The position numbers and the translations under genes are program-made. From Gnetum montanum (taxonomy: Eukaryota; Streptophyta; Gnetopsida; Gnetales; Gnetaceae): DNA of 50,627 nt. Positions 1 through 11,270 of the stretch are shown here, piece after piece (position 1 is the stretch's first letter; every line of letters begins with the position of its first letter). Under the pieces are notes generated by a model. It did no database searches. It was not told the DNA's origin and worked only from the letters and a program-made list of their open reading frames with translations. The stretch spans positions 1,818-52,444 of the forward strand of contig MNCI01026273.1 in the NCBI GenBank assembly GCA_015680685.1, given 5' to 3'.

Positions 1-23
1 TAGGGGTACCTCGCCACTCATCA
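1..23 (+). repeat. 3' end of the 5' LTR of element A
   Basis: The first bases read GGGGTACCTCGCCACTCATCA and are followed by a primer-binding site. The same ending closes the LTRs at 15079, 24608, 32339 and 44606. Only the last 23 bases of this LTR are in the window. Confidence 0.85.
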
Positions 24-24
24 T

Positions 25-43
25 TGGTGCCGTTGCTGAGGAC
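25..43 (+). other. Primer-binding site of element A (tRNA-Asp type)
   Basis: TGGTGCCGTTGCTGAGGAC starts one base after the LTR end. Plant tRNA-Asp ends in a sequence complementary to TGGCGCCGTTGCCGGGGA, so this is a slightly decayed match. tRNA-Asp priming is typical of Athila-like Ty3 elements. Confidence 0.8.
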
Positions 44-164
44 GATGCTAGTTATCTAGATTAGTTATATCATACAAGATTGATGTATAGGAATTAATGA
101 TATATCTTTTAGTAAGAAATAATTATAAATAGTCACACATAAATTCACACACAACTTCACAACA

Positions 165-2153
165 ATGCCTCTCCTACAAGATTATGATAATGCCACACTT
201 AGTGAGGAAGTTCATTGGATAACCAACGAACTATATGATAATGAAGATTGGAGTATGCCACCTGAGGTGGGGGTTTCTTATAAACATGAACAAAAGCAAT
301 GTCATCCCAACGCACGAAAGCATAACTTACTCGATGACGATAAACCCCTACTGGCCACTACAAGCCTAATGCAAATACAAGAGGTTGTTCGAATCTCCCG
401 TAGGCATTGTAAAGAGAGCCGCCTACCTTGGCTTGATTTAAAAAACTTTTCCAATTTTTCAAGAGGTGATGACTTAGATCCACAAATACATTTACAAGCC
501 TTCTATGATGCCTGTACATGGAACAACACTGATAACGGTTAGAAAAAACTTAAGCTCTTTCCTATGACACTCGTTGGCCAAGCAAAAGTATGGTATAGAT
601 TGTTAAAACCAAATTCAATAAGACATTGGGCAAGAATGGTAGAGCTCTTTAGTAAAAGATATCAAACCTACGCAAGAGTGTCAACCTTGAGGAAACAAAT
701 CCAAGAGTGGAAACAAGCACAACATGAACCCTTGGATATGGCCTTAAAAAGATATTATGCACTGTTAAAAAATTGTCCAGGCCATGGGTTCTCCGAGGAA
801 AGGCTAATGTACCATATCATTGATGGGACTCGTGATGCAACAAGAGGAACCCTAGGGATGTATGCCCAAGGTCAACTATACGAACTATGAACCCATCAGG
901 TCCAAGAGCTTATTAAGTGGGTAGCAAAAGAGGAAGGAGAAATGGCTAGATGGGAGAGTGTTGAAAAACATCAATGGGACCAAAATATCAACTTAACAAA
1001 GATCCATAATCATGAAAAGGAGAAATCAACCTATCACAAGGAGAAAGAACCATCTTTGCTAGTGCAACAATCATTAGAGGAAGTTGAGGAAAAAATGAAT
1101 AAGATATTGGAATGGACACATAAAAAGTGTGGAGAAGTTATTGATATTATTGGAGATAGATTTTTGACAACTCATAAAGTAGGAAAAAATATGATTAGAC
1201 ATTCGGAAAGAGGGAATGAAGAAAATAAGAGCTCAATTGCCAGTCATACTTATGAATGCAACATATGCCTGTATGATCATCCCAAGGGCCAATGCCCAAT
1301 CTTGTTACATTTATATGAGCATTGGGGAAACATGTTACACTCAGAGTTTGTATAGAGATACTGTGTTCGATCATAGTGGCAAAAATCCCAGTCATGGGGG
1401 AAGCTACCCTTAAACTAGAGATACCCTTCATATCATCCGAATCCAATTGCTTATCAAGTTCAACATCCTACTTCCCCAATTAGGTCAACATACTCTATCT
1501 CACCGCATTACCATTCTCCTCAATACTATCAACCCATGTCCTCAACACAACCACCACCTTGTGCACCTTACACTTCTCCTAATTTTGAATGTTCTCATCC
1601 TTTCCCTCCTTTTACATCGCTATCAATTGTTCCTAAGGTGCCTACGCCACAACAACAACCCATGAATGTCACTTGTGCTACTATTGTCAATAGTAGTGAG
1701 AGGCCTCCTCAACATTAAAAGCATCCCTTCTTTAGAAATGATCCTAGGAAGGGACAACACAATTCCAAGGCCACTGCATCCTCCAACTCAACACAAGCCC
1801 AACACTGTGGTGCACCCTTATCTTCGAATCCAACACCTCATGTTACTTCATTAGGGTTACCAACTAACACTCCAACAACCATATGGCCCAATGAACATAG
1901 TCATGAAAGGCATCATCCTGATCCTTGCATACCATCTAATAGTCCTAAATATCATAGTGGGTCAACTCGCTATCTAGGAATCACATCTCATAAATGGCCC
2001 CACTATGCTTATTATAATTAGGTGTGTGAACCCTTATGGGGTAAGTATAACCAAGTTCCAATATTTCCAACATACAAGGATCCTCATCTTTCATTTATTA
2101 ATCCTTGCCATCCTCAACCGTTTAGTTATGGGGGATATCCCCCATTCCAATAA
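165..2153 (+). pseudogene. gag: gag of pol-less Athila-like element A, broken
   Basis: This is a retrotransposon capsid polyprotein. Frame 165 stays open across two in-frame stops, TAG at 540-542 and TGA at 888-890, up to TAG at 1353-1355. The central Retrotrans_gag-like region (about 560-890) has W-Y-R-L, the Y-Q-T-Y-A-R-V-S block and HIIDG. The Zn knuckle is C-x2-C-x3-H-x4-C (Cys 1257 and 1266, His 1278, Cys 1293), the spacing I associate with Athila-type gags. A Pro/His/Gln-rich tail follows with frameshifts and ends at TAA 2151-2153. The start ATG is chosen because the gag of element C starts at the same place relative to its PBS. In C the residue at the first stop is Trp, so TGG became TAG. 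No protease or RT follows. Capsid function is known for the family; activity here is ruled out by the stops. Confidence 0.85.
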
Positions 2154-3430
2154 CAAGTAGGATTACTAAATACTTTTCATTTTCTTTAATTTTACAACTT
2201 TTTGTTTTCCAGTTATTCATTTTTCAATTTTTTGTTTTATCTTTTTGTCTTTTTGTCTTTTTATAAGTAATCTCATCTACAAATAAAACACTCATGTGGC
2301 TTGTTGGTTGAGGTGTGTTCTATGTTATCGAGTCTTGAGTGATAAATTATTTAGATAGTGAGCCCATTACACCCACTCATCCACTCTACAAATAAAAGGT
2401 TCTGTTCAAGGGTACAATGATATTATTGACATTCTTAAAACATAAAATTAATTTTGTGTTCATTGTACCCATAATGAAGAAGGATGGACCAAGAGGGACT
2501 GATTAGGGTGTGACATCAAGGGGACTTGCAGATTCCCTTTGGTGATGTTTGTGAGAGTTATTATACAATGTGGTTGTACTAAGATCCTTGTAGATCTAAC
2601 AAAACATGGGAGTAAGAATAATCAAAAGGGCACTCAAAAATCCAATGCTGTTCTAGGAGGCCCCACTGGAAAGACATGCACCCATGCCCGAAGGTTGGCG
2701 GGTTCTCTGGATTCAATATTTAAAAAAAAAGAGAAAAAAAGAGGAGAAAACGAAAAGAAAAGTGCCACGAAACAAAAATCACTCCTCCCTTGAATAAAAT
2801 GCTAAGTGATCATATGCCTTGTTGTTATGGTACTCTCATGGTTGCTCATCATGGGATGAAACAATGCGGTGTCACTGATTAGAGGAATGGACTTGGTCTT
2901 GATTCTGGAACGATGGGTTAATGACACACTAATCATGCTTTACACACAGGATTCACTATGCCCTGGGTCAGTTACCTCATGTCCCAATATCTACGATCCC
3001 TTCTATACCCCATCTCATCTTGCTGTTAATGTAATTGTAGTTCGTGTCTCATATAGAATAGAATTCTTACCTCATTTTGGTGATATTTACATGTGTGTGT
3101 TTTGTGGAATCAGTGTGGAGTACGTTTAACCCTTTTAGTACCCACAAACACTTTTAAGTGTGGTTACGCAAGGGCATTATAGGTTGGAACCTACTTTGGG
3201 GAGGACCCACTTGTGTAATTTTTGTGATTTGCACTCATGCCCATCTTTCATACACCATTTATTACCCTTAGCATATAGCCAACGATTTTCTTTCCCTTAT
3301 TACTATCCCTTTGATTCAAGGTTCCTATGTACCATCACATAACCTTTTTCTCTACCACTCAAGGTTTTATTGATCAATTACACCATACATCATTATTCGT
3401 GCCTTTGCAACAAGCTAAATTACCCTAGAA
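2154..3430 (+). other. Non-coding spacer of element A between gag and ORF2
   Basis: No coding content is supported. The stretch aligns by eye with 17510-18660 of element C: the T-rich run after gag, the TTGGTTGAGGTG block, the 'gtgtgacatcaaggggacttg' region, an A/G-rich tract near 2730-2790 and the 'gggaggacccacttg' block. From about 3290 it instead resembles 20040-20180 in unit D. It links gag directly to the ORF2 leader, where pol would sit in a complete element. Confidence 0.6.
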
Positions 3431-3819
3431 TCCAATGTCTCCCCTAGGTACCAAGCACTGCTTTCAGAGAGGGTAGGCCATAAGGGAGACCCTTTGAGGT
3501 GATCCCTAATAGCCTCAGGAGCAAACTCTGCAAAATATTTGAAGTTTAATTCCATAATCATTATCGCAAATGTGGATCTTTCATGGATAGCTTGAACACA
3601 ATCTTGGGCCAATATGAGATGTTGTCCCTGTTCAGGCGCTATAGTAGCTCCTCCTTTTGCCTACCTGAACTGTATGGTAGGAGGGTCCTCTTGATGAATG
3701 CTAAATGATTATTCTTCCTATTCTACATGTTGTCTAACATGATCTTGTCTTCTGCCTCTCCTACATCATTTACTTCCACCTTGAGCAAGACCTTCCTGTT
3801 GTCCATGTCTCAAGACCAT
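3431..3819 (-). pseudogene. Inverted N-terminal fragment of ORF2 in element A
   Basis: Read on the minus strand, this begins at an ATG (complement 3817-3819) directly after a splice-acceptor-like TGTGTGATTGCAG. It contains the block IMELNF..F.EFAPEAIRD, which is also present in unit D at 21146-21200 in the plus direction. The fragment stops where it matches about 21270 of D. It therefore holds only the N-terminal part of a roughly 900-codon frame, with frameshifts. Gag and spacer of A run on the plus strand, so this segment is inverted within the element. The ORF2 product is the plant retroelement protein type often annotated as a putative plant transposon protein or Athila ORF; its function is unknown. 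Confidence 0.7.
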
Positions 3820-4437
3820 CTGCAATCACACAGGGTCAAGCGTTAGTAAGGTTGTTTCCGAAGTTAAGTTATACCTTACTGCTTACCTTAACTAATTTAA
3901 TTTATTCTATCTCTATGTGATGTTTCCTGAATGATTGTAATAGTGAGTCATGTTACTTAGGTGGTTTCCAATTTTAGTTTCCCAGTGTTCCTAGGGATAA
4001 AATTATTTCTGGCACAATTTATTCTTAATGTTATAGCTAATTACCCTTGATAATGTCCTTTGGGTGATGACAAATTCCAACAAATTTATGCACTATTTGG
4101 CATATGTCCCTCCCCCACGACTAAGCTAAACACTCTGGGTTCAAGTAGGTTTAGACAAAATTAAAATCAGAGTACCAGCGAGCGAGATATGGCTATGAAA
4201 GTAAGGGTCATGCAATCGCAAGTTGTAGAGAAAAAATTCTCAAACTCCCCCATGTGAAGTGTGAAAATGAGGTTAAGTGTTGCAGGGGGATGTACTTAGT
4301 TATAGCTGGATGGGACATGATATCATGTACACAATATCATGGCCCTAGTGATATTGGCACAACAATAAAAATACCGAATTTCTTAAGATTTTCTGGAAAT
4401 GAACGTTGTAAAATTAGGACATTGAGCTATTGTTAGG
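3820..4437 (-). promoter_or_regulatory. Inverted ORF2 leader with a U3-like palindrome module
   Basis: On the minus strand this aligns with 20190-20882 of unit D. It contains a short array of GATATC/GATATT palindromes (4313-4357) like those in the U3 of the related LTRs, then a C-rich block, then a T-rich stretch leading to the acceptor-like CAG before the ORF2 ATG. An internal promoter or spliced leader for ORF2 is an inference. Confidence 0.5.
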
Positions 4438-4630
4438 AGCCCCTTACCTAGGGAAGAGCCCTTCCCCCTATAAGTAGGGCGGGTTCCGTCCCTATACACG
4501 TGTAAGTAAATAAATATAAGGCTGTGCGCGTTTCACGGAAACACGAGGTTGTTGTAACCGCCACTCATCAGGCTACCTCGCGTTTCCGTGAAACGCGCAC
4601 AACCTTATATTTATTTAAGTTACTATCAAC
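4431..4630. repeat. GC-rich hairpin with TRIM/LTR-like left part
   Basis: Left arm 4502-4549 and right arm 4575-4623 are near-perfect reverse complements around a 25-base loop. The core of 19 bases (4524-4542 against 4582-4600) pairs perfectly. The preceding bases start TGTTAGGAGCC (4431) and hold a TATA-like CTATAAGTAGGG (near 4472) followed by AATAAATA. This resembles a very short LTR (TRIM type) whose end has been duplicated in inverse orientation. The loop contains CGCCACTCATCA, the same string that ends the Athila-like LTRs. Its identity is uncertain; a fold-back element is the alternative. Confidence 0.55.
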
Positions 4631-5419
4631 CTTGTAGAGATCCTAATATCTAATGTTGAAAATCTAATAGGAATATCATTGGTAATGTAATCATTAGTTA
4701 ATGGTAAGATGATGTATTAATGATAATGTTAATAGTATCAGTTAACAGATAAGTTATTGGTTTATATTTTTAATAATATATTTGTTAATTAGTAACTGCT
4801 TTTAGTTCTAATAGTTGTGTTTTGTAGTATGAGCCACATCTTCTAAGCTTGTTCCATAGAACTCTAAGATGGATTTTCTCTATTGTAAAGGTGTTCTAAT
4901 TTTTCCTCTATGTATTTCACGCAAATTTAACCCTAATCTATAAAGGTGGTTAAGGAGACACTAAAAAAAGGATTAACATTGGATGAAGGATATTTCTTTA
5001 TGTATTTAATGTTATATTTTAGCATTCAATGGATTTGTATTTTGGCGATGTAGATGGGTTTTTCATTAAAATTTGTTGTTACGTTGAACAAGTGTGATGC
5101 TTGAGATTATTTGTAATAGCAATAAAAAAATTAAAAAAAAAACAGAAGAATATATCTAGGGAAAAAGCTAAAAAAAACCCTAGCAAGATATAGGCTAATG
5201 AATCTTTGTCAGCTGAGAGAAAATTATATAAGTAAAATGGACAAGAGAGAATGGAAAGGTAGATAGCATAAGGATGAAAGAAAAATACACTGCCGTCAAG
5301 ACCTCCTTGTAATCATACTTATGATGTGGGATGGACATTCGAGAATAGTATTAATTGGATGTAAATTGAACGTTAATAATAATAAAATGACTAGAGATAA
5401 GAAATAGTTTACATTGACT
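4631..5419. other. AT-rich stretch without recognisable content
   Basis: I see no open frame, LTR end, PBS or repeat shared with the rest of the window. It may hold decayed 5' sequence of element F, because gag-like sequence of F begins just downstream. Confidence 0.5.
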
Positions 5420-6063
5420 ACATTGTAGATATCTACACTTAGAAGGTTACCCTATCATGAAGGTAGCTACCAACAACATGATCATCAACAATACTATTAT
5501 CTTGATGGGGCTCCATTATGCTTTCAAGAATAAATGTTAGAATTTATAGTCTTGGGCAATGCTACCATTGAGGCAGTAATATCCCTATAGGTAGCTAGAT
5601 TCCTATAAATAATATGTCCAGCAATTTGTGTTTCCAAGTGTCTCTCCTACTAATACTCTTACTCACCACAACTATCCTTTGAAATTCCATAGATTCACTA
5701 CTCTATGGACCAAGTATCCATATGATGCTCCTCATCTTCACTAGTAGTTGCAACCTCATGCTCTTAACCATTTGTCACTTGCTCCATTCATGCAAGGTAA
5801 AATCCCTCAATAGCTAAAATAAAAAAATGCTATTCAAGTTGTGAACATGCAAGTGTATGGTTGGTCTATCAATTTCAAGTGCATGTCCCTAAAGCATCCA
5901 TTTTTCAGACCTACTACTTGACCTAAACCTCCACAAGCATTCATGGTTGTGAACCCCACACATACATCATTCCAAATCATTCAAGAGTTACCTTCAAACC
6001 AATATGATAATGTAGAAACTATCATATTAATCCATGTTGTTATAAGTTAGATAAAACTAGGCA
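5420..6063 (+). pseudogene. gag: gag C-terminal remnant of ancient element F
   Basis: The sequence around 5435-5500 decodes to RRLPYHEGSYQQ and a Gln/Tyr-rich run. It corresponds to the gag tail of E near 34280-34370 (GRLPYPQGNPR). The following stretch (5551-5760) lines up with 49300-49480 of G: 'ccctataggcaactag', then a Ser/Pro/His-rich region. No frame is intact. This is the oldest, most decayed layer. The upstream gag and LTR of F are missing or unrecognisable. Confidence 0.6.
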
Positions 6064-6368
6064 ACCTTCCATAGAAGAGAATTGATCCTAAAAGTCTCCT
6101 CATTTATGTATAAAGCATAAGGAATGCTCCATCTAAGGCTATATTAGACTTAGGTCCTAGAGTAAACTTGATCTCTCAACAAATGTACAAAACCTAAAAC
6201 CTACCATCATTGAAGAAGTGTAACATTAGGTTAGATCTTACAAACCAATCCATGATTGAGTCTTTGGAATTGATAGAAGATACTGTGACTATCATTAATG
6301 GATGGTCATATCCTACAGATTTCCCTATGATCCATGTGAGCAACTATAAGGGAGAATTTTTCATCTTA
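6064..6368 (+). pseudogene. Retropepsin fragment of element F
   Basis: This is the aspartic protease domain of an Athila-like pol. The catalytic box reads LDLGPRVNLI near 6150, matching the family's DLG-type motif (the E copy has LDSDSHVNLI near 35025). It continues as MYKT, one stop, LPSLKKCNIRLDLTNQS and ends at NYKGEFFIL, where element H interrupts it. The protease resumes at 30241 with RRAW.NT...GIRD, which in E is contiguous (NYKGDFPIIIGRAWLSTVDA). The two halves show that H was inserted into this gene. Confidence 0.8.
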
Positions 6369-7254
6369 TGTAGAGCCTACCTCAACAGACCGCAAAAGGA
6401 ACCATTCTATAATTTTTTTAGGTAAATTAATCTTATAAAATAAGAAAATCATAAAGGAATTGGAGAGAATTCTTCCTTTTATTAAGAAAACTCTCAAAAT
6501 ATAGAGAAATAGATTAAAGATAAGGAGTTGAGCTCAACTCAAAAATCTCCCAAGGATCTTAGAGGCCACACATGTCTCCTCTCAATCCTCAATTACTCAC
6601 ACTTAGAGCATAAGCTCAAGATAAGACACTTATAAGAGATTTTCTCAACCTCTTTCAAGTGCTCTCCCTTGCCACACTCAAATGGATAGATTATCTTATC
6701 TAAGCTCTCTCTTACTTACACTTAAAACACTCTTTAAAACTAACTTTTCCTCTCTTCAGATTAGCTACTCAAATTTAGGCCTTTAATGCCTTTTTATAGC
6801 TTTTTTAATAACCTTTTGTCTCTTTTGGCACTCAAAATCCAAATTAATATTCATTGGAGTTTGCCAAAGAAGACATCTTTTATGAGAGTGGAATCATGCA
6901 AAAGAAGATATATTTGGCTTGGAAAAACATCTTTAATGAGACCAAAGTCTACATAGAAGATGTCTTCAGACTAGTAAAAGACATTTTTCAAGGATGAAAG
7001 GTGTCTTTCATACTAGGGCTAAAAACAAAGATGCTTATTTTGAGGTCTAGACTACTTAGATACCTTCAAAAAATCCCCATTAACCACTCAGAACATCTTT
7101 AACTTCTTATAATAGGTTCAAAATACCTCCAAACATGTCAAAAACTTAAGGAATCATTACAAATAAGGCCAACAGAAAAAGACATACATAGACAAGACAC
7201 ACACATATAACAATGCACTATGGATTACATAAGGACTGGGTGATACCCTCATCA
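6369..7254 (-). repeat. 3' LTR of element H
   Basis: This aligns over its length with 25309-25850 plus 29910-30234. On the minus strand it starts TGATGAGGGTATCACC and ends GGCTCTACA. A TATA box (TATAAAAA) lies on the minus strand at 6791-6798, and the other copy has an equivalent near 25735. The two LTRs differ by many substitutions and small indels, so the insertion is old. Confidence 0.8.
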
Positions 7255-8167
7255 TCTCCTCCATTCTTAAAAATATTATGCTTAATGACCTTTGACAAAC
7301 TAGAAGGCAGCATGCTCCCATGACTCAAGGCCATCATGCTTAGCATAAAAATCATGACTTAATGCATCTAAAGTATCATGAGAATGATTGCCATTTAAGG
7401 TTTTGGTTTGAGATTTCCTTGCTCATGGAGGCTTATCCTCATGTCCTACCATGTTTTCTTCATTTAAGCATATACTTATAATATCTTCTTTACATCTCCA
7501 TGATGACTTAAACCTAGAAAAAATAGCACAAGAATCCAAAAAATAATTATTAGTATATACTTATAGATTAGGCCTTCTTGCCTAATGTCCAATTACCAAT
7601 GTCATTTCTCCACTTGTTGCCAAAATTTCCTTATTCTTCTAGCATCTCCTTGCTAATAAAAATTTCAGCCTAGCACTAACATAAGTGCTTAAAAGCATCA
7701 ACCAACAAACTATAGCCATCACCAAACAAGATTGGACAATTGCAAATAAAACTTTTTTTTCATTCATACGAGACTCCATAAAATTAGTAGTAGCATTTAT
7801 ATCAAATGTATTATCTTCAACATCAAATAAAATTTCATCATCACAAATAGCATTAATCCTTACCAAGTCCTTACAACTAGAAAGCATGAATGAACAATTC
7901 AAGTTATCAATCTCACTCTCAACAATAGTGGATAACAATGTACACTAATGATTTCCTTGCCTCACATTTCAATTATTATTTTGTCCATCAAACATAGCCT
8001 TATTATCATAATTCCATGGTCTACTAAATATGAGATTTGAACAATTAATAGAAAATATATCACAAAGAACTTGATCATGAAAATATTTAATGAAATAATC
8101 AATAAGACGATATTCCTTAACTTTATTATAATGATTTTTCATTAATCAATGCATTTTATATGGATTA
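7255..8167 (-). pseudogene. 3' internal region of element H
   Basis: On the minus strand this follows the gag zinc-knuckle region after removal of element B, and ends in a purine tract AAGAATGGAGGAGA (7255-7268), a plausible polypurine tract beside the LTR. The longest frame is complement(7639-7938), 99 residues, with one hydrophobic stretch (ALVMAIVCWLML-like, near residues 68-82). I do not recognise its product. The frame may be the tail of gag or non-coding sequence. Confidence 0.5.
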
Positions 8168-9068
8168 TGATGAATTGCATTTTTTCATAGGCTAAGATAT
8201 TGGGAATCCAATATTAGGGATCTCATATCTTAGCCCTAATATCAAAGCCTTGATATTGTAGCCCGTGCTATGACATCAAATATCCAATATAGCAAGTTGT
8301 ATGCCTACCTATAAATACAACACTTGGGCACATGATTCATCTCATTCTTTTGTTAATAGAGTAGTCAAACTCTTACAATTTTATTTTGTAGTCTTAGAGA
8401 ATAGTTACTGAGTGCCCATAGTGTGGATTTGAGTTAGTTGTATGATGTCTTATTTGAGTGCCAATGTCCCTGGACACATTCCATGAATGAAAATAAGATC
8501 AAGATTGATTCTTATTCTTTGTAGCACTTTGACTTAGATTAAATTTACTTTTAATGCAATTTATATTCCATATACTTAGTTAATATTTATGTTTCCATGC
8601 ATATTAATGAATTTGCGGAATGAGTGCAACTAGCTTCTAGCATAAACACATATTAACTTTGTAATCCCAGCAACATTATTGCTTGGTTCACCTAGTATCA
8701 TAACATTTAGTAATCCTAGTAATGGATACGTGGGTTCAAGACATGTACGGTAAGTTGGGAATGGACACTCATTGCCCATAGGCTAGTTTAGACTTTACTT
8801 TCCATTGTTAATTAGAACAAATAATTGATTTCTTTATCATAGTTAGTAGTAGCATAAGGCCAAAACAACATCAACAACAATATGCCTTACTTTGGACTAA
8901 ATGATATGTGATAAAGCTACCACTAGTCCAAGTGGGAAGACAACATCCTATGATCAATGCTTAATGATCTAGATGCCACAATTAGTCCCATCCATGAAAT
9001 ACAACTAGATTGTACAAGAATGCTTGTGATTCATATGGTTGGGTGTAGCGGCTACCTGCTGCTCATCA
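8168..9068 (+). repeat. 5' LTR of element B
   Basis: TGATGAATTGC... to ...GCTCATCA, 901 bases. U3 carries repeats of GATATTGG/CCAATATT and TCATATC-type half-palindromes (8190-8300). A TATA box TATAAATA lies at 8310-8317. The R/U5 part shares the 'taatcccagcaac' and 'ggatacgtgggttcaagacatgtacgg' blocks with the other Athila-like LTRs. Confidence 0.88.
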
Positions 9069-9069
9069 T

Positions 9070-9088
9070 TGACCCCATTGCTAGGGAT
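9070..9088 (+). other. Primer-binding site of element B, decayed
   Basis: TGACCCCATTGCTAGGGAT sits one base after the LTR, at the same position as the tRNA-Asp-type sites of A, C, E and G. It differs from the tRNA-Asp complement at several bases. Confidence 0.65.
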
Positions 9089-9198
9089 GGTGCTAGTTAT
9101 CTAGATCAATTATATTATACACAATCATTGTAAAAGTATTAACAATTTATCTTTTAGTAAATATTAATATTTTATTTTAAGTCACACATGTTAAAAAC

Positions 9199-11270
9199 AT
9201 GTCTTCTTCACATTGAACCAATAATGCATCATATGATTAAAACACTCATAGGAAAAATGGTAGGTTCTATACTGAAGAGAATTAGAGTGAACAACCTTAA
9301 GTAGAGATTTCATATGCTCATTTTGACTCGTACTACATGAAAGGATTATGTTTAACTGGTATAGACAATTCTAGAGAAGATGGAGTAAGTCCTTGATCAA
9401 GGATGACCTCAAGACTTGAGACCTCCTCTAAACAAAGAAAAGATAAATCAAGGAACCATTGGGAGAAATGTAGGAGCCATGGTGATTCTCCCAGTTCTTC
9501 ATCTTCCTCTTCTTCTTCAACGTCTAGTTTTAACAAAGATGAACATAGGTATAGAGATAAAGCTCCATTATGAGGTCAAGATAAATATAGAAATCAAACC
9601 CAAGGGAAAAATCAAAGACATCAAAATGAGAATAGATAAGACCATCACAATCAGATGAATAGAATATAGATTATCACCATGACGTGTTTGGTATAGATGA
9701 ACCCTTGTTGGCTTCTAGGGGCCTGATAGAGATTAGAGAGATAGTTCAAATACCCCAAAGGCATCAAAGGGATAATCACATCAAATGACTTGATTCAGAA
9801 AACATTCTTAAATTTAGGGAAGGCTATAACTTAGATCCACAAGATCACTTACAAGCCTTCCATAATTCCTGCACCTTGCAAAATATTAAATGTAAGTGAT
9901 AGAAGCTTAAGCTCATTCCTATGACACTAATAGACAAAGTTGAAAGTTAGTATAGATCATTGGAACCAAATTTCATCCATAGGTGGTTCACAATGCTGGA
10001 GCTCTTTAACAAAAAATACCAAAACTATGCAAGAGTATCCAACCTAAGAAAATAAATCTAAGGATGGAAGAAAGAAAAACATGAATTTTTTGGATGTGGC
10101 CTTGGATAGATACTATTATCTACTACATAGATGTCTAGGCCATGAATTCTCTAAAAAAGAGAAAATTTTTCACATCATAGATGGGCTTCATAATCAAATG
10201 AGGGAGACCCTTGGGATTTATGCCCAAGGTTTTTTATATGAACTAAAAGCCTATTAGATACAAAGGGTAATCAAGTGGGTGGTAAAAGAAGAAGGAGAGT
10301 TGTGTAAACAAGAGAATGTAGAGGAATATAACTAGGACCCAGCTCTTCAAAAGAAGAGGATCCATATCTATGATGAGGAAAAAGAGTCAGCTCTTGATGA
10401 GGTGATTTGACAACAAACCTTGCTAATACAAAAGTTTATCGATGAGCTTGAAGCAAGGCTAGATAAGATGTGGGAGTTGATGAATGAAAAAGTTACAACT
10501 TACATGAAAACCATAGAGGAGAGAGTAACACAAAAAGAGTCAAGTGATCAAAATAAGAGGAAAAAGAATCAAGAAAAAAGTAGGAACACTTATCGGTGAA
10601 AAGGAAAAATAGCTATGAAAGAAGAGACTATAGACTCAATCACAAAAGATGATGGATGGATGTGACATCTACCTATATGACCATCTAAAGGGCTATTTCT
10701 TGGTCATGTTACATATACATAAGTATTGGACTTTTTCTTTGAATCCCAAGTTCATACAAAAGCAAATGCCTAGGAAATTACCTTATTTACAAGGTAATTA
10801 TAGATAGTTATACAACCAATTGTACTATCCTAGTGGAAATTCTTATCAGCCTCAAAATTACTATCAATCGCAATGGGAAAACACATAGTCATCGGGAAGG
10901 CCATTATCAAACCAGCACTACCCTTATTACCAGCAGAACCCATTTGGGTATTATATTGAACAACCTGTTTCCCCAACTAGTTCTACTTCCTCTACCTCAA
11001 ATCACTACTACCACTCTCCCGAATGTCATCAATCCACAACGTCTTTTGAAGGATCACAACCTCAAGCCTTTCATCCTCTATCATATCCTCAATATTCTCA
11101 TACTTCCCTCCATCACATGTCATTGGCAATCACATAGGAAGGTTTGGCACCACAACATCAATGATAGAATGCCACTTGTGCTGTGAACATACATGGAAAT
11201 GATAATGCTTGTAGATTTTAACCACAACCTCAGAAACATTCTTTCTTTAGGATGGTTTTCACACACAAGC
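9199..11270 (+). pseudogene. gag: gag of element B, broken
   Basis: The ATG at 9199 (MSSSH, then a stop) matches the start of the E gag (MSSSSH at 32491). A Ser-rich run near 9490-9530 corresponds to one in C and E. The capsid region can be followed at about 9780-10310 through several frameshifts, with DVALDRYYYLLHRCLGHEFS, HIIDGLHNQ and GIYAQG. The zinc-knuckle position (about 10660-10710) reads C-D-I-Y-L-Y-D-H-L-K-G-Y, so two Cys are now Tyr. The Pro/His/Gln-rich tail is recognisable to about 11250. The copy is non-functional. Confidence 0.75.

Noticed and set aside
2539-3342. Short open frames in the A spacer as genes
   Set aside because: The aligned spacer of C does not keep these frames, and no motif is visible.
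9333-9658. Opposed frames at 9333-9536 and 9416-9658 as small acidic/basic proteins
   Set aside because: They arise from the Ser-rich (TCTTCC) part of the B gag read in other frames.
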